A DNA stretch of 64,000 bases from Muribaculaceae bacterium (lineage in GTDB: Bacteria > Bacteroidota > Bacteroidia > Bacteroidales > Muribaculaceae), in assembly GCA_014867205.1 (NCBI GenBank), contig WGUO01000022.1, forward strand, positions 3,179-67,178, in the 5' to 3' direction. Position 1 is the first letter of the stretch. Each line of letters begins with the position of its first letter. The notes under the pieces were generated by a model. It was not told where the DNA came from and did no database searches. It saw nothing but the letters and a program-made list of their open reading frames with translations. Shown here piece after piece: positions 42,208-51,800 of the stretch. Made by a program: the position numbers and the translations under genes.

Positions 42208-44340
42208 TTACTCGCCGGCCTCGAATTTGTAGATGTTGTTCTTCACCTTGTCGGTGCCCTGAAGCATCTGCATCAGGTCGGGGTTGACAAACTGGAAGTA
42301 CTGCTGGTCGTACATCTGCTCGTTGTAGGGGAAGTTCTCCTTGCCCTTGCTCATGACCTGATATACATAGACGCCGTTCTTGCCTTTTGAGATCTTGACC
42401 TTCTTGTCGGCCTTGGCACCGCTGATCTGTCCGACAACGCCGGGATCCTGGACTGCCGAGCTCGAGCCGAAGCGGAGCGAGGGGTAGTTCTTGACCTCGA
42501 CGCCCATAGCCTGGGCCGCGCTGCGGATGCTCTGGAGCTTCTTGCTGTACTGGCCCACGAGTTTGTCGCCGGCCTTGTCGACGCGGATGTCATGTGTCAC
42601 TGCGTCGCGAACCGACTTGCTGGTGACGGGGCGGTACTCGTCGTAGGCCTCGTCGATTGCCACGGCATACATCGCTGGCTGCAGTGCGCTGTTCGAATTG
42701 TAGATATGGCTTACCTCGCCCTTCTCGCCGTCAATCATGACCCAGCGGATCACCTGACGCGAGTCAGGATAGTACTGGTCCATGCCCTGGAAACGGGGAA
42801 CGGCAGCCGTCGAGCTGGTCACGGTGAAGTTCTGGACATTGTAGCCTGCCTTCGAGGCATTGGCGCTGAACTTCTCGGGGGTGTTGTTGGCACCGAGGAA
42901 CTTCTCGAATGCGGCGCGAGCATCGCTCTTGGTCTTCTGGCTGGGGGTCAGGGTGTATGTGGCCTCGTCATACTCGTAGATGGTGACGGGAGCGTTCTGC
43001 TTCACTACCTGGGCCATGACCATTCCCTGCGGACCCTCCTGGATGGCGATGAAGCGGCCCCCGGCATTGCGTAGGCTGTCGAGAGTGCTCTTCGGCAGTG
43101 CGTTGGTTTCGCCATCGGCTGTGTAGAGGGGGAGCCACTGGTTGAGCTGTGCGGCCACGCTGTCGGGCGAGAAGCGGTTCATCACCGAGTCTGCGCTGAG
43201 GCCGCCGTTGAGGGCTGCCATCACGCGGTTGCCGAGACGGTCGGTGGCTGTCGACACGATGTTGAGCTGGATAGAGTCAACCTCGGCGCTACGGCCTGCG
43301 ATGCGGATTGCGGTGAAGCCGCTGATGTTGCTCGAGATCAGACGGACACTGTCGACTGCTCCGTTCAGGATGTAGTCCTTGGCGGGGCCGGCGGGAACGT
43401 CGGCAGCGCGCAGTGCGTGGCGGGTCACGTTGACACCCTCTTTCTTCAGCTCCTTGGAGAGCTGGCCTCCGGCCGAGAGAGACTCAACCGTCTTGGCGGC
43501 GAGCTCGCTGCTGGCCTTCTGGTCGGCTGCCGACGGAGCGATGTTGACCGCGATGAAGCTGATCTCGCGTGTCGGCTCGTTGACGGCATACAGTTCCTTG
43601 TCCTTATTGTAGCGCTCCTTAATCTCCTGGTCAGTGACAGGATAGGTCTTCTCGTCGAGCTGGCCGAAGGGCAGGAAAGCAACATCGACGTTGCTGGTCG
43701 CGATATAGTCGTTATAGAGGGCCTTGCGGTCGAGGTCGTTGGCATGGACCGAGCCGACGAGCAGACGCTGGTATACAGACTGCTTGATCATCTTCTCGGT
43801 GGCCTTCTCGGCTGCGAGCCAAGCACGCTGGAATGGCTCGACCTGCGCGTCGGTCAGACCGTTGCGCTTGGGGTTGAAGATCACCTCATATGCCTGCTGT
43901 GGCGTCTGCACGCTGAGGCCCGACGCGTTGAGCTGGCGCACAAGGTTCATCACCTCGGGATTGCGCGGATTCTCAAGCATGTAGAAACGGAGCAGATTGC
44001 CCGTGCTGCGTATGCCGGCCTTCTCGGCGGCCGATGTGATAAGGGCCTCCTGCACAAGTTGCTCGAGTGCCATCTCCGGAAGAATCTGGGTGTCGAAGTT
44101 GGCGAACTGCGCCGGATTGTTGCGGCGTGCCTCCTCGAGCTGGTTGTTCAGTTCCTCGCGCTTGCGCTGGTAGTCCATGTAATCGATTTTCGTACTTCCC
44201 ACTTTAGCCACTGTGGTGTGGTCGCCAAAGATGTTGCGGCTGTTGGTCAGCGCGTCGCCGATGATGAAGGCGAGCAGCGCCACGCCAATCACGACAATCA
44301 GAAACACTGACTTACTTCTGATTTTCTCTAATGTTGCCAT
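42208..44340 (-). CDS. SurA/PpiD-type periplasmic chaperone with peptidyl-prolyl isomerase region
   Basis: 710 aa. One N-terminal membrane anchor (SKSVFLIVVIGVALLAFIIG), followed by a SurA N-terminal chaperone region (VAKVGSTKIDYMDYQRKREE; LEQLVQEALITSAAEKAGIR). The middle and C-terminal parts contain parvulin-like segments (for example SAAQAMGVEVKNYPSLRFG), but they diverge, so isomerase activity is uncertain. It helps fold outer-membrane and secreted proteins. It has a textbook promoter (44419-44450) and a strong terminator. Confidence 0.88.
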   Translation of the reverse strand: MATLEKIRSKSVFLIVVIGVALLAFIIGDALTNSRNIFGDHTTVAKVGSTKIDYMDYQRKREELNNQLEEARRNNPAQFANFDTQILPEMALEQLVQEALITSAAEKAGIRSTGNLLRFYMLENPRNPEVMNLVRQLNASGLSVQTPQQAYEVIFNPKRNGLTDAQVEPFQRAWLAAEKATEKMIKQSVYQRLLVGSVHANDLDRKALYNDYIATSNVDVAFLPFGQLDEKTYPVTDQEIKERYNKDKELYAVNEPTREISFIAVNIAPSAADQKASSELAAKTVESLSAGGQLSKELKKEGVNVTRHALRAADVPAGPAKDYILNGAVDSVRLISSNISGFTAIRIAGRSAEVDSIQLNIVSTATDRLGNRVMAALNGGLSADSVMNRFSPDSVAAQLNQWLPLYTADGETNALPKSTLDSLRNAGGRFIAIQEGPQGMVMAQVVKQNAPVTIYEYDEATYTLTPSQKTKSDARAAFEKFLGANNTPEKFSANASKAGYNVQNFTVTSSTAAVPRFQGMDQYYPDSRQVIRWVMIDGEKGEVSHIYNSNSALQPAMYAVAIDEAYDEYRPVTSKSVRDAVTHDIRVDKAGDKLVGQYSKKLQSIRSAAQAMGVEVKNYPSLRFGSSSAVQDPGVVGQISGAKADKKVKISKGKNGVYVYQVMSKGKENFPYNEQMYDQQYFQFVNPDLMQMLQGTDKVKNNIYKFEAGE

Positions 44341-44418
44341 TCCTTATATTGGTCTTTTTTAATTATCTTCTCAATCGTTCATGAGCCGGTTTATCTGTAG
44401 TTTTGCCCATTAAACGTG

Positions 44419-44450
44419 CAAAGATAACACTTTTGACAAAAAAAGCCAAA
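44419..44450 (-). promoter_or_regulatory. Promoter of the SurA/PpiD-type gene
   Basis: On the minus strand: TTTG (44447-44450), exactly 20 bases, then TATCTTTG (44419-44426). Confidence 0.75.
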
Positions 44451-44503
44451 ATTATTCGCGTTTTTCCAATAATTTAAGAGATTATTATGTAACGGGGCAT
44501 GTT

Positions 44504-45856
44504 TCAGGCCTTGATGCCGAAGCGTGCGCGTATCCGGTCGACCATATCGAGTTTCTCCCATGTGAAGAGCTCGACACGCCGCACGATGGCCTCTTTCTCG
44601 TAGCGGTTGCGGAACTTTTTCTCGACCCATTTGGGCTCCCGGCCCACATGGCCGTAGGCTGCTGTCTCGAGGTAGATGGGCTCGCGCAGCTTGAGGCGCT
44701 TCTCGATGGCGCGGGGGCGCATGTCAAACATCTCGGCGATTGTCTGGGCTATCTCGGCGTCGCTGTGACCTGTGCGTCCGGTGCCGTAGGTGTCGACGAA
44801 GATGCTTACCGGCTCGGCCCGGCCAATGGCATAGGCCACCTGCACGAGCATCTCGCCCGCCACTCCTGCCGCCACCATGTTCTTGGCGATGTGGCGGCAT
44901 GCGTATGCGGCGGAACGGTCGACCTTCGAGGGGTCCTTGCCCGAGAAGGCGCCCCCGCCATGCGCGCCGCGACCGCCATAGGTGTCCACGATTATCTTGC
45001 GGCCCGTGAGACCCGTGTCGCCGTGGGGACCGCCGATCACGAACTTGCCCGTCGGATTCACGTGAATCTTGATGTCGTCGCCGAAGAGTGCCTGTGTCTC
45101 CGCCGGGAGTTTGGCTATGACGCGCGGCAGCAGAACCTCCTTGACATCCTTCTCGATTGTGGCGAGCATCTCCTTGTCGGCCTGCAGCTGTGCCTCGTCG
45201 GAGTCGTCGAGCGCGGGGATGAACTCGTCGTGCTGGGTCGACACCACTATGGTGTGTACACGCACCGGGCGGTGGTCAGGGCCATATTCCACCGTCACCT
45301 GGCTCTTTGCGTCGGGGCGGAGGTACGATACGAGTTTCCCCTTGCGGTAGTAGGTCATGTCGCGGCCCTCGCGGCGTATGTCGGCAAGCTCGCGCAGTAT
45401 GAGGTGGGAGAGGCTTAGCGTCAGGGGCATGTATTCTTTGGTCTCGTCGACAGCATACCCGAACATCATGCCCTGATCGCCGGCTCCCTGGAGTTCTTCC
45501 TCGGTCTTGCCCTGTTCCTCGGTGCGACGCACGCCACGGCTGATGTCGCCGCTCTGCTCGTGTATGGCCGTGAGGATGCCGCAGGCGTCTCCGTCGAAAC
45601 GGTAGGCTCCCCGGTTGTAGCCGATATGGTTCACCAACTCACGGGTAGATGACGGCACGTCGACATATGCCTCCGAGGTGACCTCGCCGGCTATCACCAC
45701 CTGTCCTGTGGTGACGAGTGTCTCGACTGCCACATGGCTCTCGGGGTCGCGTGCTAAAAACTCGTCGAGCAGATTGTCGCTGATCTGGTCAGCGACCTTA
45801 TCGGGGTGTCCCTCGGAAACCGACTCCGAGGTGAACAGATAATTCTTAGTATCCAT
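44504..45856 (-). CDS. metK: S-adenosylmethionine synthetase MetK
   Basis: 450 aa, somewhat longer than the usual 385-400 aa of other phyla but usual for Bacteroidetes. SVSEGHPDKVADQISDNLLD, DQGMMFGYAVDETKEYMPL, GPHGDTGLTGRKIIVDTYGG and GGGAFSGKDPSKVDRSAAYA are the ATP- and methionine-binding signatures. It makes SAM from methionine and ATP. The leader (45857-46100) is structured and includes an intrinsic terminator, suggesting control by its own product. Confidence 0.97.
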   Translation of the reverse strand: MDTKNYLFTSESVSEGHPDKVADQISDNLLDEFLARDPESHVAVETLVTTGQVVIAGEVTSEAYVDVPSSTRELVNHIGYNRGAYRFDGDACGILTAIHEQSGDISRGVRRTEEQGKTEEELQGAGDQGMMFGYAVDETKEYMPLTLSLSHLILRELADIRREGRDMTYYRKGKLVSYLRPDAKSQVTVEYGPDHRPVRVHTIVVSTQHDEFIPALDDSDEAQLQADKEMLATIEKDVKEVLLPRVIAKLPAETQALFGDDIKIHVNPTGKFVIGGPHGDTGLTGRKIIVDTYGGRGAHGGGAFSGKDPSKVDRSAAYACRHIAKNMVAAGVAGEMLVQVAYAIGRAEPVSIFVDTYGTGRTGHSDAEIAQTIAEMFDMRPRAIEKRLKLREPIYLETAAYGHVGREPKWVEKKFRNRYEKEAIVRRVELFTWEKLDMVDRIRARFGIKA

Positions 45857-45923
45857 ATATTGTTATGATTTGTTTGTTGATCACACATCCGATTGATCCG
45901 GCCTGTCGGGCAGGCACAGGTGC

Positions 45924-46064
45924 AAAAAAAATGACAACCGCTTCTTGCGATTGCCGTTCTGGAGAAATTGCACCCAAGCTGTCGTTGACCCGGCCGAGGC
46001 CAGGTCAATGGAGCAGTTTTAGCATTTTTTCCAGTGGTTGCAAGCAGCCAAATTTATCCACCTT
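45924..46064 (-). promoter_or_regulatory. metK leader: possible SAM-II-like aptamer, hairpin and intrinsic terminator
   Basis: Read on the minus strand from the promoter: (1) 46064-46013, GGTGG pairs with CCACT around a loop ending TTGCAA, followed by AAAAAATGCTAAAA. The order stem, TTGCAA, stem, AAA-TG-GCTAAA resembles the SAM-II (SAM-alpha) aptamer. (2) 46008-45985, strong hairpin TTGACC-x-GGCC / GGCC-x-GGTCAA. (3) 45955-45924, GGCAATCGC / GCGGTTGTC stem followed by ATTTTTTTT, a clear intrinsic terminator about 70 bases before the metK ATG. The terminator is well supported; the aptamer class is an inference from motif order and needs a covariance-model test. Confidence 0.45.
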
Positions 46065-46100
46065 GTGCCGTCGGGGCCCGAAAGCCCGGCTCTCACACCG

Positions 46101-46132
46101 CAAAATTACAAAATTCCGGTCAATCCGCCAAA
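46101..46132 (-). promoter_or_regulatory. Promoter of metK
   Basis: On the minus strand: TTTG (46129-46132), exactly 20 bases, then TAATTTTG (46101-46108). It gives a leader of about 235 nt. Confidence 0.75.
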
Positions 46133-46177
46133 TGATTTTTCACATACTTACCCGCACGCGGCTACGTTACTCATAAT

Positions 46178-47386
46178 ATGGACCATATCATCATATTGAT
46201 CAAGCAGTACCTGTATACGCATATCCAGGGGGCGCATCAGGCGGGAATCATCTCCTTCCTGCTGATAGCCGGCATATTCATCACCGCCGTCGCCGCCTAT
46301 TATATATGCAAGTGGCTGCTCTATCTTGTCGGCATAGCAATCGACAAAAGCCCCACGAAGTGGGACGACGATCTGATTGACCACCGGCTGATGCGGGCAG
46401 CCTCGCAACTTGCGCCGGCCCTGACCATCGACTGGCTTCTGCCGGCCTTCTTCCGGGCCAATGAGGCCGACTATGTGCACTGGATCAAGTTGCTGACGTC
46501 GTTCTACATCCTTTGGGCTGTGGTGCGCATAGTGGTGATATTCATCGAGAATCTTTACAAGGCCATGTCGAAGCGCAAGCGCACGCGGCCCTACGCGGTC
46601 AAGGGAATCTTCCAGATGCTCAAGCTTATTATCATAGGCTTAGGCGTAATAATCGGCATCAGTATGCTGATCGGCAAGGAACCGATAGCGATACTCACCG
46701 CGCTGGGGGCCTCCGCCGCTATACTGATGCTGGTGTTCAAGGACACGATACTCGGCCTGGTGGCCTCCGTACAGCTTACGGCCAACAAGATGCTCCACAA
46801 GGGAGACTGGATTGTGGCAGACAAGTATGGAGCCAACGGCGAGGTGGAGGATGTCTCGCTCACTACCGTCAAGATCCGCAACTGGGACAATTCGGTATCG
46901 ACCATACCGCCATACATGCTGGTGTCTGATTCATTCCGCAACTATCAGCCCATGCGCAAGTCGGGAGGGCGCCGGGTGGAGCGCTCCTTATATATAGATG
47001 TCAACAGCGTCAGGTTCTGTACCGAGGCCGAGTTGCTTGAGCTTGAGCGCCGAGGCTGGCTTGATGACCTGCCGATCGACCGGGCCGCCCGTCAGGTCAA
47101 CCTAACCCTAATGCGTCGGTATCTTGAGAATTACATATCGCATCATCACGAGGTGAACGCCGCGATGCTCCATATGGTGCGCCAGATGCAGCCGACCCCC
47201 TCGGGGCTTCCGCTGCAGCTCTATTTCTTCACCCACCGCACGGGCTGGAAGGATTTCGAGCATGTCCAGGCAGACATTTTCGACCATGTATATGCCGTGA
47301 TCCGAGAGTTCGGGCTGCGCGTGTTCCAGGCTCCGGCAGGAACAGACATCACCGAGGCCGCAACAATTTCCACTGACAGACGTTAA
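46178..47386 (+). CDS. MscS-family mechanosensitive channel (YbdG-like)
   Basis: 402 aa. Four to five membrane helices, then the MscS pore and beta domain: LTALGASAAILMLVFKDTIL, then LHKGDWIVADKYGANGEVED and TVKIRNWDNSVSTIPPYMLV, the family signature. The C-terminal domain ends in a short variable tail. It releases solutes under osmotic down-shock. Divergent from metK. Confidence 0.92.
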   Translation: MDHIIILIKQYLYTHIQGAHQAGIISFLLIAGIFITAVAAYYICKWLLYLVGIAIDKSPTKWDDDLIDHRLMRAASQLAPALTIDWLLPAFFRANEADYVHWIKLLTSFYILWAVVRIVVIFIENLYKAMSKRKRTRPYAVKGIFQMLKLIIIGLGVIIGISMLIGKEPIAILTALGASAAILMLVFKDTILGLVASVQLTANKMLHKGDWIVADKYGANGEVEDVSLTTVKIRNWDNSVSTIPPYMLVSDSFRNYQPMRKSGGRRVERSLYIDVNSVRFCTEAELLELERRGWLDDLPIDRAARQVNLTLMRRYLENYISHHHEVNAAMLHMVRQMQPTPSGLPLQLYFFTHRTGWKDFEHVQADIFDHVYAVIREFGLRVFQAPAGTDITEAATISTDRR

Positions 47387-47410
47387 CAAAATAAAAATCA
47401 CAGACTCACC

Positions 47411-47965
47411 ATGAAAAGTCAATTATACACACGCACCGGCGACATGGGCTCGACATCGCTTGTCGGCGGAGAGCGCGTCAAGAAGAACAGCGTCCGTCTC
47501 GAGGCATACGGAACTATCGATGAACTCTCCTCCTGCCTCGGCACGATAGCCTCAGACCCCGACTGCACCGCAGAGGTCAAAGGTCAGCTGATGGATATCC
47601 AGAATGAGTTATTCAATGTCGGTGGATACCTGGCCACAGCCGTCAAGGCCGGAGAGGAGCCGCGATGCGTCTCGCTCGACGCCACCCGCATCCAGACTCT
47701 CGAGGGGTGGATTGACGCCCTCGACGAGCAGACTCCCAAGATCAGGGCATTCGTATTGCCCGGCGGAGCACCTCTCTCCGCACGCACGCATGTGGCCCGC
47801 ACGGTATGCCGCCGCGCCGAGCGGCGTATCCTCGACTTGGCCGAGACCGACTATGTTGACCCCGCCGTAATCAGATACATAAACCGGCTTTCAGACTACC
47901 TCTTCATCGCTGCCCGCTACCTCAACTTCATGAAGGGCGTGGAAGAAGTGACCTGGAAAAAATAA
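47411..47965 (+). CDS. PduO-type cob(I)alamin adenosyltransferase
   Basis: 184 aa. YTRTGDMGSTSLVGGERVKK is the ATP-binding start; LEAYGTIDELSSCLG, FVLPGGAPLSARTHVARTVC and RRAERRI complete the PduO/MMAB signature. It makes adenosylcobalamin from cob(I)alamin and ATP. It follows the MscS gene by 24 bases. No cobalamin riboswitch is seen in that short gap. Confidence 0.94.
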   Translation: MKSQLYTRTGDMGSTSLVGGERVKKNSVRLEAYGTIDELSSCLGTIASDPDCTAEVKGQLMDIQNELFNVGGYLATAVKAGEEPRCVSLDATRIQTLEGWIDALDEQTPKIRAFVLPGGAPLSARTHVARTVCRRAERRILDLAETDYVDPAVIRYINRLSDYLFIAARYLNFMKGVEEVTWKK

Positions 47966-48093
47966 AACGGCATACTCCTACGTTGTAACGAAACAACAAG
48001 CCGCAGGGTTACCGTGCTGTACCGGAACGTAAACCGCCTGCGACATGGCGTACACGTACTTAATGTTGAAACGAAAATTAAAATAGACACGAT

Positions 48094-48315
48094 ATGTATT
48101 GGACATTAGAGCTCGCGTCGAAACTTGAGGACGCACCGTGGCCTGCCACGAAAGAGGAACTGATAGACTTTGCAATGCGCTCGGGCGCACCGCTTGAGGT
48201 AATAGAGAACCTGCAGGAGATCGAAGACGAAGGCGAGATCTACGAGTCAATCGAGGACATCTGGCCCGACTACCCCAGCAAAGACGACTTCTTCTTCAAC
48301 GAAGACGAATATTAA
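48094..48315 (+). CDS. DUF2795-family small protein
   Basis: 73 aa, very acidic. WPATKEELIDFAMRSGAPLE and ENLQEIEDEGEIYESIEDIW fit DUF2795, a conserved small protein of Bacteroidetes of unknown role, usually encoded downstream of housekeeping genes. A strong terminator follows. Confidence 0.85.
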   Translation: MYWTLELASKLEDAPWPATKEELIDFAMRSGAPLEVIENLQEIEDEGEIYESIEDIWPDYPSKDDFFFNEDEY

Positions 48316-48345
48316 ACCGCAGTATCAGTGTATATAACTTATATT

Positions 48346-48388
48346 AAAGCGATTGACAATCACAAAATAAACTTGTCAATCGCTTTTT
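48346..48388 (+). terminator. Terminator after the DUF2795 gene
   Basis: AAAGCGATTGACA, a 15-base loop, TGTCAATCGCTTTTT: a 13-bp stem with T run. Confidence 0.88.
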
Positions 48389-48694
48389 ATTGCCTTGAAT
48401 GACACAATATATAACACTATTATTACTTTGATAAACGTGGCATACAACAGAACTTAAACAAGGATTTGCACACGGTCTGAATATTTATTACAGGAAGCCC
48501 GCGACAATAAATTTAAGTTTTGTAATACGCACACACGTGTGCACTATAACAAAATTCTTATTTAAACTCTATTTTAAGAACCTTTTTGGAGCCGACTCGA
48601 CAATAAAGGGCATATCTTGCCGACAGTGGTAAATTTCACCCTTCCCAGCTGTCAATGCAGGTCCGGGAAATGATTTTTTATTTATTGCTCTATG
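48389..48694. other. Gene-free region upstream of the large secreted protein
   Basis: A/T-rich with no open frame of interest. It includes a short palindromic CACACACGTGTG at about 48530-48541, otherwise nothing recognised. Confidence 0.5.
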
Positions 48695-48723
48695 TTGAAC
48701 TCTCAAAAATTTTATTAATTTTG
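48695..48723 (+). promoter_or_regulatory. Possible promoter of the large secreted protein
   Basis: TTG (48695-48697), 18 bases, then TAATTTTG (48716-48723). The resulting leader is about 160 nt. Confidence 0.5.
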
Positions 48724-48889
48724 CGGCCGAAAATCGACAGGAATATAAACAAAGGAAAAATAATGTATTATAATACATGTCCGCTCCGGCGACACAACTC
48801 TCTCTCTCTGAACTGCGTTTAGCGACATAAATCTTATCTTTATTCATAAAAAACTAATACTTTTTTAAAGGTTAACTCTATCTACAGTT

Positions 48890-51800
48890 ATGCGTAAACA
48901 TTACTTAAATGGGCTGATCTTGGCTCTCTTAGCCTTCGTTCCGTCTGTTGCCGGCGCAAAAACCGTGCCGGTTGACGAAGCTTGTCAGTTAGCAGTCGAG
49001 TTCTTTCAGGCAATCTCGCTTGACAGACCGACTTCGGAAGATGAACTGGAGTTGGCATTCACGAGCCTTAGCGGCGACAGACCGCTTTACTATGTGTTCA
49101 ATGTAGGCCAAGGCGAGGGCTACATCATCATGTCGGCCGAAGACTGCGCAGCCCCTATATTGGGCTATTCGCAAGAAGGAAAGTACGACGCCGCATCGCT
49201 CCCGCCCGCGATGAAATGGATGCTCAAAGGTCTTGAAAACGAGATCAAGGCGGTGCCCGGCCTCCAGCAATCCCAATCGCGCGAAAACCGTAGCCGCATG
49301 GTGCGCCGTGCCGCAGCCGGCGAGCAGCGCATCTTGCTCCAGACGCCAGAGTGGCGTCAGGAGGCTCCCTTCAACAACATGATTCCGGGCAAGCCGCTCG
49401 CAGGGTGTGTGGGCACTGCGATGGCCACGATCATGAGATATCACAGCTTCCCCGAAAGAGGCACCGGCAGCTACAATGGAGTAAACTTCGACGTGGCCTA
49501 CGATTGGAGCAACATGCGTATGGACAACTATCGCAGCGGATATACGCAGGCCGAGGCCGACGCCGTGGCTACGCTCATCTACCATGCCGGAGTGAGCATC
49601 GGCACACAGTTCGGCTATTCCGGCTCGAGCGCATACGAAGTGAAAGTACCCGCCGCACTTGTCAACTATTTCAACTATGATCCCGGAGTTTCATACAAGA
49701 AGCGCTCAGAGGTGAAGACGCAGGCCGAATTCGACCGGATAGTCGAGAACGAAATCCGTGCCGCGCGTCCTGTGCTCTATTGCGGCCAGGACGTGACGTC
49801 CGGCCACGCTTTCGTGGTCGACGGCTACGACCCCATGAGCGGCATGTTACACATCAACTGGGGCTGGGGCGGAGCCGCAGGCAACAACAACGGCGGCTGG
49901 TATGTCAGCACGGCCCTCAATCCGACAGTCAGCCAGTCGCACAACTTCAACAATCTCACCACCATAATCTATAACATAAAGCCCGGCAACGGCAACAACG
50001 CCGCATGGTCGCCCCTGCACATCACCGCCGACGGTCGGCAGTGCGGCATGAGTTCCGATCTCGAAGGCAATCTTACAGCCGGCAACGCCTTTACAGTCAG
50101 AGTAGGCAATATCAAAAACGTAAGCTACTCGAACTTCGGCGGCAAGATAGCTGTGGCGCTTTTCGGAGCCGACGGCACCTTCAAGACCACGCTATGCACA
50201 CCCGTCGGCTTCCACCTCAACGCAATGACTATCTTCGGAAGCGCATATGCCGACTTCCAATGCACACTTCCCGAGGATGCGACAGTTGAAGATGGCGATG
50301 TAATCCGCATGGCGACACTCGCCGACGGGGCCGACACCTGGTTGCCCGTCCCCGGCGAGCTCCCTACAACAAACGAAATCCCCGCCAAGGGTGCCACACC
50401 GGGCTATTTCACCGTCGGCCACACCACTCCCCTTGCCGATGCTACATTTACCGGCGAAGATAGAGTGATACGCGGCTGGAACTACCGTTTCCGCGTCGTA
50501 CCCGCCAATCCCGACCGCGACGTAGTGACAGTGAGAAACAACGGCTGTGTCCTCACGCGCGAAACCGACGACTACTATACCGTAAGAAACGTGCTCGAAG
50601 ACCAGCAAATAGAAATATACGTTCAGAACGCCGCCGATGTCAAAGAGAAACGCAGCGTTTGGGTCGGCACCCCGGGCACTCTCTCCGAAACGCTCTCCGC
50701 AGCCGACGCCGGCACGATAAAAGAGCTGACCGTCTTCGGCACTATCGATGCCAACGACTTCACATTCATACGCACCGCCATGAAGCTCACGCGACTCGAT
50801 CTCTCGGGAGCACGCATTGCCGCAAACGGCAACAACCAGGCCAACGCAGTGCCTCGCGAGGCTTTCCGCAACCTCTGGAGCCTGCAGGAAGTCGTGCTGC
50901 CCTCGAGTGTCAACCGTCTCAACAACGGTGCTTTCCGCCTGTGCGGAATCAAGAGCATCGTTATCCCCGCCTCCGTGACAACCATCGAGTACAACGTATT
51001 CAACGGTTCGTCGGGCCTAAAAGACATATGGGTCCTCAATCCCAATCCCGTTTTTGTCAACTGGTGTGTCTTTAGCGGCTGTCCGAAAAACCGCACCGTC
51101 CACTGTCCGGACGAGAACTCCGCAACTCGCTACAAGTCCGACAAATACTGGAATCAACCCGACGTAGACACCGGCGTGAATTTCGTGGCCGGGAAGTATG
51201 AGGCACCCTCCGACATCGCTTTTGCCGTAATGGAGAACAGCGACGTAAGATACCTATCGGACACCGAGCCGGGTCGATATGAGAAAGGACGGAAAATAGT
51301 GTTCACCGCCGAACACATAGCCGACAACGACAACCGCATGGACGTCTACGCCAACAATACCCTTCTCAAGCCCGATGCCGAAGGAAAATACAGCGTCACT
51401 CTGACCGCAAACACCATCCTTCACTTCGACCTTGTCAAGCCCGTGGCTCCCGCGACCTACGACTCGCACTGGATTCTGACCGACAATGGTGGCACCGTAG
51501 GCCTTCTCACCGATGCCGTAAATGTTATTCCGGGAGTGCCGTTTGCGGTTCGCATAAACTCGTTCGACGCTACCGGCAATGCTTTCTGGGCAATGGTGCT
51601 CACCACCGCCGACGGCGCGATAAAGGAATTTATATCGCCCGTCACCAACTGGTCGAACGGCCCCGCCTCAAACCAGCGTATGACCGTGAACTGCTGCGTA
51701 AAAGACGCCACCGTGCGCGAGGGCAACCTCATAAGGCTCGCCACATCGTACAACAACAAAACCTGGGCGCTCGTCAAAGGTTCTAACGAAAATGTGATCG

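Noticed and set aside
47387..47410. Cobalamin riboswitch before the adenosyltransferase gene
   Set aside because: Only 24 bases separate it from the MscS gene, far too short for a cobalamin aptamer.
48994..49585. Long antisense frames inside the 2003-aa protein gene
   Set aside because: They are shadows produced by the G+C-rich third codon positions of the real gene and have no domain content.
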